DNA from: an uncultured Saprospirales bacterium
Lineage (GTDB): Bacteria > Bacteroidota > Bacteroidia > Chitinophagales > Saprospiraceae
Direction of reading: 5' to 3'
Assembly (NCBI GenBank): GCA_937926355.1
Contig: CALAZP010000148.1
Location: 1-29,395 of the forward strand
DNA length: 29,395 nucleotides
Translations under genes and position numbers: made by a program
The notes under the pieces: generated by a model
Told to the model about the DNA's origin: nothing
Databases searched by the model: none
The model's input: only the letters and a program-made list of their open reading frames with translations
In this document: piece after piece, positions 7,493 through 15,612 of the stretch
Layout: every line of letters begins with the position of its first letter
Position numbering within the stretch: position 1 is the stretch's first letter

Positions 7493-8607
7493 AAATTGCT
7501 ATAATTTCTGATGGTATTTGGCCAGAAAAAATTGGAGGCATTCAGAAGCATACCTATGAATTAATTTGTAGTTTGTCGGCTATGGGAATAGAAACTGCGG
7601 TTTTTTATATCTCTGAAAAACCTGATTGGTTTAAAATGATTTTCATTAAACACGTCTATTTATTCCCCATCCAAATTAATGCTTTACCTCCCTTTTTTCC
7701 TGGCCATTACCTATTGAACCTATACCTAAAATCTAACAAGATTAGAAGAGAATTGATAAATTCCAATTTCAATCCTAATGTTGTTTTTATTCAAGGTTTA
7801 ATAGGTTGGACGTTTAAAAATACCTCTTTCACAACCATCAGTCATTTACATGGCTTAGAAATGTTTCAAAAAAGCTTTTCTCTTAAAGAAATGATATTCA
7901 AAAAAGCTTTTCAACCCATTGCAAAACACATAATAAAACACAGTGATTATCAATGCTATTATGGACCGTTTACTGCTCACCTACTCAAGAAATTAAAGGC
8001 CAAAAAACTGATTCATTTTCCAAATGCAGTACGAATAATCCAAAATATATCACCTGGTGCCAAAGCGGGGGATTTTAATCCAAAAAATCAGTCCATTTCA
8101 TTGGTGTATCTCGGTAGATATGAATTCAGAAAAGGCATACCTCTTCTAATAGAAGTTTTAAGAGAATTAGTAGATAATTTTCAATTTGAATTTCATTTTA
8201 TTGGCAATATTCCTCCCAATGCACAATTTATACATCCAAAAATCATCTATCACGGAAAAATGAATCAAGAGCAAAAAATTCGCATGCTATTAAAAAAAGC
8301 TTCTGTTTTAGTTTTACCCAGTTTTGCCGAAGGCATGCCCACATGCATCTTAGAAGCTATGAGCGAAAAAACTGCAATAATTGCCACTAATGTAGGAGAA
8401 AACGCCCTTCTAGTAGATGAAACCAATGGATGGATAATCAACCCAAACCAAAAATGCGCCTTGAAAACCGCTATGGAAAAAGCCCTTAAAAGTGAACCAC
8501 TAATACTGCTCAATAAGGGAGAAAACAGTTATCAAAAAGTTTGGAATAACTTCACCTGGGATAAGATTGTAAACCATTTCTTAAACCAAATAAATGGTGA
8601 ATTCTAG
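7489..8607 (+). CDS. GT4-family glycosyltransferase
   Basis: A 372-residue GT-B enzyme starting MKIAIISDGIWPEKIGGIQKH, with the Gly-rich loop of retaining GT4 enzymes. The C-terminal domain shows SLVYLGRYEFRKGIPLL, FHFIGNI, and the E-x7-E motif EGMPTCILE before AMSEKTAIIATNVG. The start is TTG at 7489 within TTGA, so it shares bases with the TGA stop of the previous gene, which suggests translational coupling. The gene contains two out-of-frame copies of a 16-bp direct repeat at 7865 and 7897. Acceptor and donor are not predictable from sequence. Confidence 0.85.
   Translation: MKIAIISDGIWPEKIGGIQKHTYELICSLSAMGIETAVFYISEKPDWFKMIFIKHVYLFPIQINALPPFFPGHYLLNLYLKSNKIRRELINSNFNPNVVFIQGLIGWTFKNTSFTTISHLHGLEMFQKSFSLKEMIFKKAFQPIAKHIIKHSDYQCYYGPFTAHLLKKLKAKKLIHFPNAVRIIQNISPGAKAGDFNPKNQSISLVYLGRYEFRKGIPLLIEVLRELVDNFQFEFHFIGNIPPNAQFIHPKIIYHGKMNQEQKIRMLLKKASVLVLPSFAEGMPTCILEAMSEKTAIIATNVGENALLVDETNGWIINPNQKCALKTAMEKALKSEPLILLNKGENSYQKVWNNFTWDKIVNHFLNQINGEF
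7865..7912 (+). repeat. two identical 16-bp direct repeats inside a glycosyltransferase gene
   Basis: TTCAAAAAAGCTTTTC occurs at 7865-7880 and again at 7897-7912, 32 nt apart start to start. Each copy contains the 10-bp palindrome AAAAGCTTTT. Because 32 is not a multiple of three, the copies are read in different frames (FQKSF versus FKKAF), so the repetition is not explained by a repeated peptide. Slippage or recombination between copies would delete 32 bp and shift the reading frame. Confidence 0.8.
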
Positions 8608-9640
8608 AACCAAAGTACTTTTTCTATATACCACCCCGTCTCAGTACTTTTTAAACTGTCTAAAGCACCTGGCATTATTGCCAAAAGTTGACATTCAAGT
8701 CGTATTTAAAAATACTAACCATACCTTTTTTAAAGCGCTCTTTGTAAATCATAGAATTATTTGTGCATCCAAACCTCCTTCTTTTCAGGCCCTATTGAAC
8801 TTCTGTTTAAATTTTAAGCCAAACATCATTTTTATAAGTGGATGGGTGGATAAGGAATATCTTCGAATTGGCAGATTATATCATAAGCAAGGGGTTACTA
8901 TAATTGGCCTTTCCGATACCTTAATCAAAAGAAACGTACGACAATACCTAGGAAAATGGTACTCGAGGTATTACCTGAAAAATATATTTACAGCATTCTG
9001 GGTAACTGGAAAAGAAGCCAAGGAATTGATTAGATATTTAGGCTGGAAAAATGAACCTGTGTTTCAAGGCTTTTATACAATTGATCATTTGACATTTTAC
9101 CCATCACCTGTTAAAAATAAAACACCTTCATTTTTATTTGTGGGAAGATTAGAAAAAATTAAAGGTGTAGAAATCCTAATTGCAGCCTATCAATGGTACC
9201 GTTCTATCGTCCAAAAACCTTGGGCTCTAAAAATAGCTGGCACGGGCTCCTTACAAAAAAAACTACCCCATCTACAGGGTATTCAATACTTGGGACATTT
9301 GGATAATTCTAAATTAGCCAAAATATATAATCAATCAGCTTGTTTTATTTTGCCCTCTTTATATGAACCATGGGGAGTAGTGATTCATGAAGCAGCAGCA
9401 TCAGGCTTACCATTAATTCTATCTAATAATTGTGGTGCCAATGAGTTATTTTTCCAACTAAATGTCAATGGCTGGCTTTGGGAAAATAGAGACTTTAAAA
9501 GGCTGAGCTCCTTAATGATAAAGGTCCATTTTGCCTCCCAATCAAAATTGGAAATATACGGTAAAAATAGTCATGAGTTAAGCTTACGCCTCCATATCCA
9601 ACAATGGTTAAATACATTTGCAGCAATTAAATCACTATAA
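8594..9640 (+). CDS. GT4-family glycosyltransferase
   Basis: A 348-residue GT-B protein. The N-terminus has KVLFLYTTPSQYFLNCLKHL, then FKPNIIFISGW, a pattern seen in GT4-like transferases. The C-terminal domain has FLFVGRLEKIKGVEIL, ALKIAGTGSL, and the E-x7-E motif EPWGVVIHE followed by AAASGLPLILSNNCGANEL. ATG at 8594 overlaps the upstream gene by 14 nt, and the 3' end overlaps the acetyltransferase gene by 23 nt. It is likely to build the repeat unit on the cytoplasmic membrane face. Confidence 0.83.
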   Translation: MVNSRTKVLFLYTTPSQYFLNCLKHLALLPKVDIQVVFKNTNHTFFKALFVNHRIICASKPPSFQALLNFCLNFKPNIIFISGWVDKEYLRIGRLYHKQGVTIIGLSDTLIKRNVRQYLGKWYSRYYLKNIFTAFWVTGKEAKELIRYLGWKNEPVFQGFYTIDHLTFYPSPVKNKTPSFLFVGRLEKIKGVEILIAAYQWYRSIVQKPWALKIAGTGSLQKKLPHLQGIQYLGHLDNSKLAKIYNQSACFILPSLYEPWGVVIHEAAASGLPLILSNNCGANELFFQLNVNGWLWENRDFKRLSSLMIKVHFASQSKLEIYGKNSHELSLRLHIQQWLNTFAAIKSL

Positions 9641-10172
9641 AAAACACCAATTTAGTCCTGGCAAACCAGTTTGGGTATTGGCAATATGGATAATGGTCAG
9701 CTCCCTAATTTTCGAATCTAATTTCTTTGTGATAACGAGGATTAAACCATTCATTTTAAGATGGTTTGGAGCTTCTATTGGTCAAAATGTGGTCATCAAA
9801 CCCAACGTTAAAATAAAATTTCCATGGCGGCTAACCATTGGGTCATACTCGTGGATTGGAGAAGGAGTGTGGATAGATAATTTAGCAGCCGTAGACATTG
9901 GAAATCATGTTTGTATATCACAAAACACACAAATTATCACCGGCAATCACGCTTTTGATAAAAGCTCCTTTGACCTGATAACAAAGCCCATTGTCATTAA
10001 AGATCAAGTTTGGATCGGAGCCAGAGCATTGATTGCTCCGGGGGTTATATGTGAAATAGGAAGTGTTCTGTTGATGGGCAGCGTCTTATTAAAAAAAATG
10101 AATCGATATAACATATACCGCGGTCACCCGGCCAAATTTTATAAATCAAGGAATTCATTTTCTAATGGTTGA
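9618..10172 (+). CDS. WcaF-like acyltransferase (left-handed beta-helix, hexapeptide repeat)
   Basis: A 184-residue protein that aligns by eye with the colanic acid acetyltransferase WcaF family. It has an N-terminal FSPGKPVWVLAIW segment with a hydrophobic helix (about residues 18-36), then LRWFGASIGQNVVIKPNVKI and PWRLTIGSYSWIGEGVWIDN. Hexapeptide-repeat turns follow (VDIGNHVCIS, VWIGARALIAPGV), ending RGHPAKFYK. The His in ITGNHAFD (about residue 113) is the expected catalytic base. It would transfer an acetyl or other acyl group from CoA to a sugar in the repeat. TTG at 9618 reproduces the family N-terminus; the gene overlaps its upstream neighbour by 23 nt and its downstream neighbour by 8 nt. 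Confidence 0.87.
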   Translation: MQQLNHYKKHQFSPGKPVWVLAIWIMVSSLIFESNFFVITRIKPFILRWFGASIGQNVVIKPNVKIKFPWRLTIGSYSWIGEGVWIDNLAAVDIGNHVCISQNTQIITGNHAFDKSSFDLITKPIVIKDQVWIGARALIAPGVICEIGSVLLMGSVLLKKMNRYNIYRGHPAKFYKSRNSFSNG

Positions 10173-10920
10173 AATTTCAATTATAACAGCTGTTCTAAAT
10201 GGTGAAAAAACCCTTAATGATTGTTTGGGTTGCATTTCCCAGCAAAAAGAAATAAAAGTACAACATATTGTAGTTGACGGAGGATCTATAGACAATTCGC
10301 TTACCATTGTTAACCATTACCCTCATATTCAAACAGTAGTTATCAAAAATAAAATTTCTCTTTACGAAGCATTAAATATAGGGATCAAAAAGGCAACGGG
10401 AGAAGTAATTGGATTGCTGCATAGCGACGATATTTTTACGTCTAAGTATACTTTAAATAAAGTAGCGCAGTATTTTGAAAATAAATCTACAGATGCCGTT
10501 TACGGTGATTTGGTTGTCGTGGAAAGGGAAAATAAATCAAAGGTGATTCGAAGATGGAAAGCTGGTAAATTCCAATATGGATCGCTTAAAATGGGTTGGA
10601 TGCCCCCTCATCCTACCTTGTTCATTAGGAAATCTATTTTCCAAAAATATGGGCTTTATAACACTGATTTATCTCTTTCAAGTGATTATGAATTAATCGT
10701 AAGGTTCTTGTACCGATATAAAATATCCATTAAATATTTGAGTTACCCTCTTGTTGTCATGCGTAATGGTGGGCTATCTAATCAAACTTTTAAAAATCGT
10801 TGGGTCGCTAATAGGGAAGATTTAAAAGCGTGGAAATTAAATAACCTACCTTGCCCTGCACTATTGAGGATATTCAAACCCTTACGCAAGTTGTCCCAAT
10901 TCTATCCCTCCTTATTTTGA
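10165..10920 (+). CDS. GT2-family glycosyltransferase (WcaE-like)
   Basis: A 251-residue single-domain GT-A enzyme, the only one in the cluster. It starts MVEISIITAVLNGEKTL, then IVVDGGSIDNS (UDP-binding), the metal-binding HSDDIFTS (the DxD equivalent), and MGWMPPHPTLFIRKSIFQKYGLYN, which is characteristic of the WcaE/WcaA-type GT2 subgroup. The acceptor-side motif SSDYELIVRF follows. ATG at 10165 overlaps the acetyltransferase gene by 8 nt. It is probably an inverting transferase adding one repeat-unit sugar; the donor is unknown. Confidence 0.87.
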   Translation: MVEISIITAVLNGEKTLNDCLGCISQQKEIKVQHIVVDGGSIDNSLTIVNHYPHIQTVVIKNKISLYEALNIGIKKATGEVIGLLHSDDIFTSKYTLNKVAQYFENKSTDAVYGDLVVVERENKSKVIRRWKAGKFQYGSLKMGWMPPHPTLFIRKSIFQKYGLYNTDLSLSSDYELIVRFLYRYKISIKYLSYPLVVMRNGGLSNQTFKNRWVANREDLKAWKLNNLPCPALLRIFKPLRKLSQFYPSLF

Positions 10921-12011
10921 TTAAAATCTTGCATATTATACCAGTTTGGTCTCTTTCTACTGGACCCAGTCAAATCCTATTTCACCTTTTAAACAACGAA
11001 AATCATTACGAAAACCAACACAGCATTGCCCTTTTTAACAAAAAAGGCATCGTTCCAGCTGAATTAAAAAAACATAGGGTATATGCCTTTCCTACTCTAT
11101 TAGTTCACAGATGGAAATGGTCCCCTAGATTTAAGTTTTTTTTGGAAACCCACTTTCCTCAATTTGATATGCTTCATCTCCACGGTTGTTGGATTTATCC
11201 CAATTACTTGGTTTATAAACTTTCAAAAAAATATTCCATACCCTATATTTTAAGGCCAGCAGGTGCCTTATTAAACCAAGCCATTGATAGTAATCACAAA
11301 TGGATAAAAAAAGTCTATTTCCATTTAGTTGAAAAAAAAATACTCTCTCAAGCCATTACAATCCATGCCCTATCCCTTTTAGAAAAAAATGCCCTAATTA
11401 GAATCTTTCCAAACCAATCCATTATAATTAGTCCGCCCTACATACCTAAACCCTCTTATTCTTTATTGGAGTTAAATACCTTATTACCGAAAGAAATACT
11501 AAACAAAAAAATTCTTCTATCAATGGGTTCACTTTCTCCTGTCAAAAATTTAGAATTTCTATCTAATGTCCTTGAAAAAGTAAAACTCAACCACCCCAAT
11601 TTCTGCTGGATCATTGCAGGACCCTGTAATACCCCCTTCGGGAAAAACTTAAAGAGAAAAATTTCTAAAGCCCTCTCTGATAATGTATGGTTTGCTGGAG
11701 AAGTAAATAATTCGGAAAAGTTTACCTTACTTAATGCTGCCTCCATTTACTTAAGTGCTAGTAAATCTGAAAACTTTGGACTATCCATTTTAGAAGCTTT
11801 AATGAGTAATGTCAAAGTCATTGCAGGAGAAAATCAACCTTGGGCGCATGAGATCAAAAACAATTGCGGATTTTCTATTCCATTATGCTTATCAAAGTAT
11901 AGTGAGGCTATTGAATTTCTCCTGCAATCCTCTCCTGTTAAACCAATTCATCGTTTAATACGGATTCCATATTCCTGGGAAAATATGTATAGAGATATAC
12001 TGCAACAATAA
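10917..12011 (+). CDS. GT4-family glycosyltransferase
   Basis: A 364-residue GT-B enzyme. The N-terminus MIKILHIIPVWSLSTGPSQ contains the first strand and acceptor loop, followed by LHLHGCWIYPNYL and ILRPAGALLNQ. The C-terminal domain has LLSMGSLSPVKNL, WIIAGPC and the E-x7-E motif ENFGLSILE before ALMSNVKVIAGEN. The open frame extends back to a TTG at 10851. TTG at 10917 is preferred because it gives the family N-terminus and overlaps the upstream TGA stop as TTGA, as at 7489. A run of nine A residues lies at 11332-11340. The 3' TAA shares one base with the next ATG. Confidence 0.82.
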   Translation: MIKILHIIPVWSLSTGPSQILFHLLNNENHYENQHSIALFNKKGIVPAELKKHRVYAFPTLLVHRWKWSPRFKFFLETHFPQFDMLHLHGCWIYPNYLVYKLSKKYSIPYILRPAGALLNQAIDSNHKWIKKVYFHLVEKKILSQAITIHALSLLEKNALIRIFPNQSIIISPPYIPKPSYSLLELNTLLPKEILNKKILLSMGSLSPVKNLEFLSNVLEKVKLNHPNFCWIIAGPCNTPFGKNLKRKISKALSDNVWFAGEVNNSEKFTLLNAASIYLSASKSENFGLSILEALMSNVKVIAGENQPWAHEIKNNCGFSIPLCLSKYSEAIEFLLQSSPVKPIHRLIRIPYSWENMYRDILQQ

Positions 12012-13297
12012 TGCATTGGCCACTTTTAGGGGTTTTAAGTTTACTGTGGTTAGGGGCTTTTTATTGGCCTGAACTGCTAACTATTACCTATGTTGCTTTA
12101 GGCCTATATTCATTGAAAGGTTACACCCAGGTTATTCAATCTTTCAGCATAATTTCTTTACTACAATTAATTAATCCTGGAATTGCTATAATTTCAAATA
12201 ATAGTTTGAAGTGGTTAGTCATAACCTTGCCATTCCTTTGGATAATAACTCACTTTTTCGATTTACCCACTAAAAACTCAAATAAGTTTTCATTGGCCAA
12301 TACTCATTTGATTTTTGGTGTTTTTTTACTCCCCCTATGCTTAATCAGCAGTTATAATCCCACTATTTCTACACTTAAACTTTTGGCTTTTATTGCCGGT
12401 GGTTTTACCATTATAAAATCATTTGAATTATCTGCATCCGATCTAAATTATTGGAAAAACTGGTTCAACACCTTATTTGCCTTCACTCTTATAGGAAGTC
12501 TCATTATTATTTTTACCCCGTATGGTTTCTTTAGAAATGGAAGAGGATTTCAAGGAATTTTTAACCATCCTCAAGTTCTTGGCGTGATAGCTGGTCTTAG
12601 CTTTATTTGGTTTTTCTCTCCACCAAAATCAATACTAAAATATACTTTAGGTGGGATTTCGCTGATTTTGGTTTTTTTCACAAAGGCAAGAATAGGGATT
12701 ATACTCATTTTGATAAGTGCTTTGCTTTTAATCGTTTTGGAAACCATCTTGGAAAAAAAGATTCGATTGAATTCAGCTATAAAAACCTTAATAATTTTTC
12801 TAATTATTATTGGAATCCCAACTCTCTTTCTTTTAGAGGACAGCACTGAATTAATGAGGCAGTTTTTTTTAAAAAGGACTCCCCAATCGGATTTGATAGA
12901 TTCATTTGGAGAATCTAGAGGTCACCTAATTCGAAAATCTCTAGATAATTTTTTTCAAAATCCACTTACTGGAATTGGCTTGGGTATTAATAGTGACTTT
13001 AATTTCAATAGTGCACAACTATCCGGCAAATTAGATATTCCCTTTTCTGCACCCACAGAAAAAGGGTTTATGCCCACGGCCATTTTAGAAGAATTGGGGG
13101 TTTTGGGCGGAGTTCTTACTCTCTGCTACTTGATCATTATTACATTAAAAATTCCATTTTCTAATTCCAATAATTATGCCTGGTTGTATTTTGCAACCCT
13201 CAGTATTAATTTTGGAGAATTTATTTTCTTTTCATTTGGCGGACTAGGTTTATTTCAATGGCTATTAATTGGCTTTTGTAGCACCCTGGATAAGTAA
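12011..13297 (+). CDS. O-antigen polymerase/ligase-family membrane protein (candidate Wzy)
   Basis: A 428-residue protein with about ten or more hydrophobic helices. Wzy/WaaL-family signatures are present: NGRGFQGIFNHPQVLGVIAG, KARIGIILILISALLL, the loop motif NPLTGIGLGINSD, and PTAILEELGVLGGVLT. Its place inside an operon with Wza- and Wzc-like genes makes polymerase (Wzy) the best reading: periplasmic joining of lipid-linked repeats. The ligase alternative cannot be excluded by sequence. ATG at 12011 overlaps the previous stop by one base. A T8A5 tract occurs at 12863-12875. Confidence 0.75.
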   Translation: MHWPLLGVLSLLWLGAFYWPELLTITYVALGLYSLKGYTQVIQSFSIISLLQLINPGIAIISNNSLKWLVITLPFLWIITHFFDLPTKNSNKFSLANTHLIFGVFLLPLCLISSYNPTISTLKLLAFIAGGFTIIKSFELSASDLNYWKNWFNTLFAFTLIGSLIIIFTPYGFFRNGRGFQGIFNHPQVLGVIAGLSFIWFFSPPKSILKYTLGGISLILVFFTKARIGIILILISALLLIVLETILEKKIRLNSAIKTLIIFLIIIGIPTLFLLEDSTELMRQFFLKRTPQSDLIDSFGESRGHLIRKSLDNFFQNPLTGIGLGINSDFNFNSAQLSGKLDIPFSAPTEKGFMPTAILEELGVLGGVLTLCYLIIITLKIPFSNSNNYAWLYFATLSINFGEFIFFSFGGLGLFQWLLIGFCSTLDK

Positions 13298-13321
13298 TAT
13301 ATTTGAGAAAAATTAAATAGG

Positions 13322-14395
13322 ATGTCAAATACTTTTGTAGCCATCATGGCTGGTGGAATTGGATCTAGATTTTGGCCTGCTAGTAGAGTCGCTTATCCCA
13401 AACAATTTTTAGATATCCTTGGGGTAGGTAAATCCTTAATTAGACTTACCTATGAAAGATTTTTAAGTATTACCGATAAGAGTCAAATTTATATTGTAAC
13501 CAATTCAACTTACTTTGAATTGGTAAAAGAACACCTTCCAGAAATAAATGACGATCAAATTATATGTGAACCATCACGCAATAATACAGCACCTTGTGTA
13601 GCTTACACAGCTTTAAAAATAGAAAACATAAATCCAGATGCCAATCTCGTTGTAGCTCCTTCCGATCATATTATCTTACAAGAATCTAAATTTTTAGATT
13701 TAATAAAATTGGCTCTTGATTATTCTCATCAAAATGATGCGCTTCTTACCTTAGGTATTCAACCTACTCGACCAGATACTGGGTATGGTTATATTCAATT
13801 CGATGGAAATCAATCTATTAATCCCGTTATAAAGTTTACCGAAAAACCCCCTCTAGAACTTGCTCAATCATTCATTGAAGCTGGAAACTACCTGTGGAAT
13901 GCGGGAATTTTTGTTTGGAGTGTAAAAAGTATTCTTAAAGCATTCAAAAAACATGCTCCTGAAATTACTAATATTTTAGCGTCTAAGCCTTCCGTCTATA
14001 ATTCACCAGAGGAAAACTCCTTTATTCGAAAAAACTATCCTTTAACTCCTAATATTTCCATAGACTTTGCTATCATGGAGAAAGCGAAGAACGTTTTTAC
14101 AATTCCCGGTTCATTTGGCTGGAGTGATCTTGGAACATGGGCTTCCTTATATTCCGAAATGCCCAAGACTAAAGAAAATAATGTGATACAGTCCGAAAAT
14201 ACCATTCTGGAAAATGTAGATCATTCTTTAATTAGATTACCCTCCAATAAATATGCTGTAATCAAAGGATTAAATGACTTTTTGGTGGTTGATTCAGAGG
14301 ATGTGCTATTAATTTGGCCCAAAAGTGAAGAACAAAAAATCAAAAACGTAGTAGAAAAGGCAAAAAATTTATTCCCTGACGCCGACATCTTCTAA
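13322..14395 (+). CDS. manC: mannose-1-phosphate guanylyltransferase, monofunctional
   Basis: A 357-residue nucleotidyltransferase forming GDP-mannose from mannose-1-phosphate and GTP. The N-terminal signature AGGIGSRFWPASRVAYPKQF is the GTP-binding loop with the pyrophosphorylase Lys. Also present are PSRNNTAP, APSDHII, GYGYIQ, KFTEKPP, NAGIFVW, SIDFAIMEKA and FGWSDLGTW. The length fits the short form without a fused phosphomannose isomerase domain. It starts at ATG 13322, 24 nt after the Wzy-like gene, and supplies donor for the GT4 enzymes. The matching phosphomannomutase and isomerase are not in the window. Confidence 0.92.
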   Translation: MSNTFVAIMAGGIGSRFWPASRVAYPKQFLDILGVGKSLIRLTYERFLSITDKSQIYIVTNSTYFELVKEHLPEINDDQIICEPSRNNTAPCVAYTALKIENINPDANLVVAPSDHIILQESKFLDLIKLALDYSHQNDALLTLGIQPTRPDTGYGYIQFDGNQSINPVIKFTEKPPLELAQSFIEAGNYLWNAGIFVWSVKSILKAFKKHAPEITNILASKPSVYNSPEENSFIRKNYPLTPNISIDFAIMEKAKNVFTIPGSFGWSDLGTWASLYSEMPKTKENNVIQSENTILENVDHSLIRLPSNKYAVIKGLNDFLVVDSEDVLLIWPKSEEQKIKNVVEKAKNLFPDADIF

Positions 14396-14410
14396 TTCCA
14401 CTGGTTTATT

Positions 14411-14429
14411 GATAAAAAATTTATTTATC
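14411..14429 (+). repeat. AT-rich inverted repeat in the gap between manC and the last glycosyltransferase gene
   Basis: GATAAA (14411-14416) and TTTATC (14424-14429) form a perfect 6-bp stem with a 7-nt loop inside the 65-nt gap. The stem is weak and has no clear T-tract after it, so a terminator role is doubtful. Nothing else recognisable lies in the gap. Confidence 0.25.
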
Positions 14430-14460
14430 CTTTCGGTCGCGAATCAATATCTGACTTGAT

Positions 14461-15612
14461 TTGAGGCTGAATGCCAAGGTATTGCTTCTACACTATGGTT
14501 ATCCCCCTCAACATACCACAGGAGGAATCAGATTACATAAAATCAAAATTCACCTGTCACCTTACTTCTCCAAAGTCTATACCTTATCTTATGGAAAGAA
14601 AACGGTAACCTATTCTCAAGCCATTAAGAACCTTTGGGTTGCCAGGATACTTATCCATCTTCGATATAGTTTTCCAACCAATTTACTTTTAGGGAAAGAT
14701 CATTTGTTATATTTAATCACCACTTTTTTAAAGGCTAATCAATTAATCAAGAAAAAAGGAATTACTTATCTTTTTACCAGTTATCAACCTCTTTCCGATT
14801 TACTAATTGGACTACTTTTAAAAAAAACCCATCCCCATATTTTTTGGATTACTGATTTTAGAGACCCTTATCCAGAGGAAATCAAGGCCACCAATATCTT
14901 TCCTAGACTCCAAAGAATAGTACTTCGATGGATAAAAAATAATTGCAACTTAATTACCGTAGTTTCAGAAGGGCTCAAAAAACATTTTGAATCACATAAT
15001 CAAAAAGTTTTTGTGCTCTACAACGGACTGGACAACCATCCTAAAAAAATAAAAATTCCCATTTTAGACTACAGATTCAATGGATTAATTACCTACACCG
15101 GATCTATTTATCCCCAATTGATAAATCCTCAACCATTTTTAAACCATCTCCGAATCCTCTTTCCTTATGCTAGATTTCTATACTTAGGCAAAGACGCTGA
15201 TTCATGGATAAAATGGCTCCCCGACAAATCGCAACGATCCGCTCTTTATACCCCAAAATCACATGCCATCGCAAAAAAAGCACAAAAAAAATCGGATATT
15301 CTTCTAGTCTTTACCTGGTCTAATTACAGTATTAAGGGTGTTTTAACTACCAAATTATTTGAATATCTAAAAGCCAATAAATTAGTTTTAGTCCTTATTC
15401 AAGGGGACGAAGATTTAGAGTGGGAAACTATAGGTAAATTATTTCCAAATTGTATTATATGCTATACTCATGCTTGTTCCCAACATCAACTAGAAAATAA
15501 ACTTAGAAAAATTTCCAATAGCTCTATTAGATTTGATTTTCAAAAAATTTCTAAGTTCCTGTGGCCTAAAAACACTGCTGCATTAATGGATACCATAAAA
15601 GGATCTATTTGA
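14461..15612 (+). CDS. GT-B glycosyltransferase (GT4-like)
   Basis: A 383-residue protein with AKVLLLHYGYPPQHTTGGIR at the N-terminus, WITDFRDPYPEE (an FRDPW-type motif common in exopolysaccharide GT4-like enzymes), ITVVSEGLKKHF and VLYNGLD. The C-terminal half has LITYTGSIYP, KKSDILLVF, and LTTKLFEYLKANKLVLVL. TTG at 14461 is the first possible start after an in-frame stop at 14452. It is the last gene of the polysaccharide operon, separated from manC by 65 nt. Its 3' end overlaps the convergent C25 peptidase gene by 8 nt. Confidence 0.78.
   Translation: MRLNAKVLLLHYGYPPQHTTGGIRLHKIKIHLSPYFSKVYTLSYGKKTVTYSQAIKNLWVARILIHLRYSFPTNLLLGKDHLLYLITTFLKANQLIKKKGITYLFTSYQPLSDLLIGLLLKKTHPHIFWITDFRDPYPEEIKATNIFPRLQRIVLRWIKNNCNLITVVSEGLKKHFESHNQKVFVLYNGLDNHPKKIKIPILDYRFNGLITYTGSIYPQLINPQPFLNHLRILFPYARFLYLGKDADSWIKWLPDKSQRSALYTPKSHAIAKKAQKKSDILLVFTWSNYSIKGVLTTKLFEYLKANKLVLVLIQGDEDLEWETIGKLFPNCIICYTHACSQHQLENKLRKISNSSIRFDFQKISKFLWPKNTAALMDTIKGSI

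Noticed and set aside
12607..12849. 80-codon ORF in another frame inside the Wzy-like gene
   Set aside because: It is fully contained in a clearly coding membrane-protein gene, and its Phe/Lys/Asn-rich product is typical of an alternative frame in AT-rich DNA.
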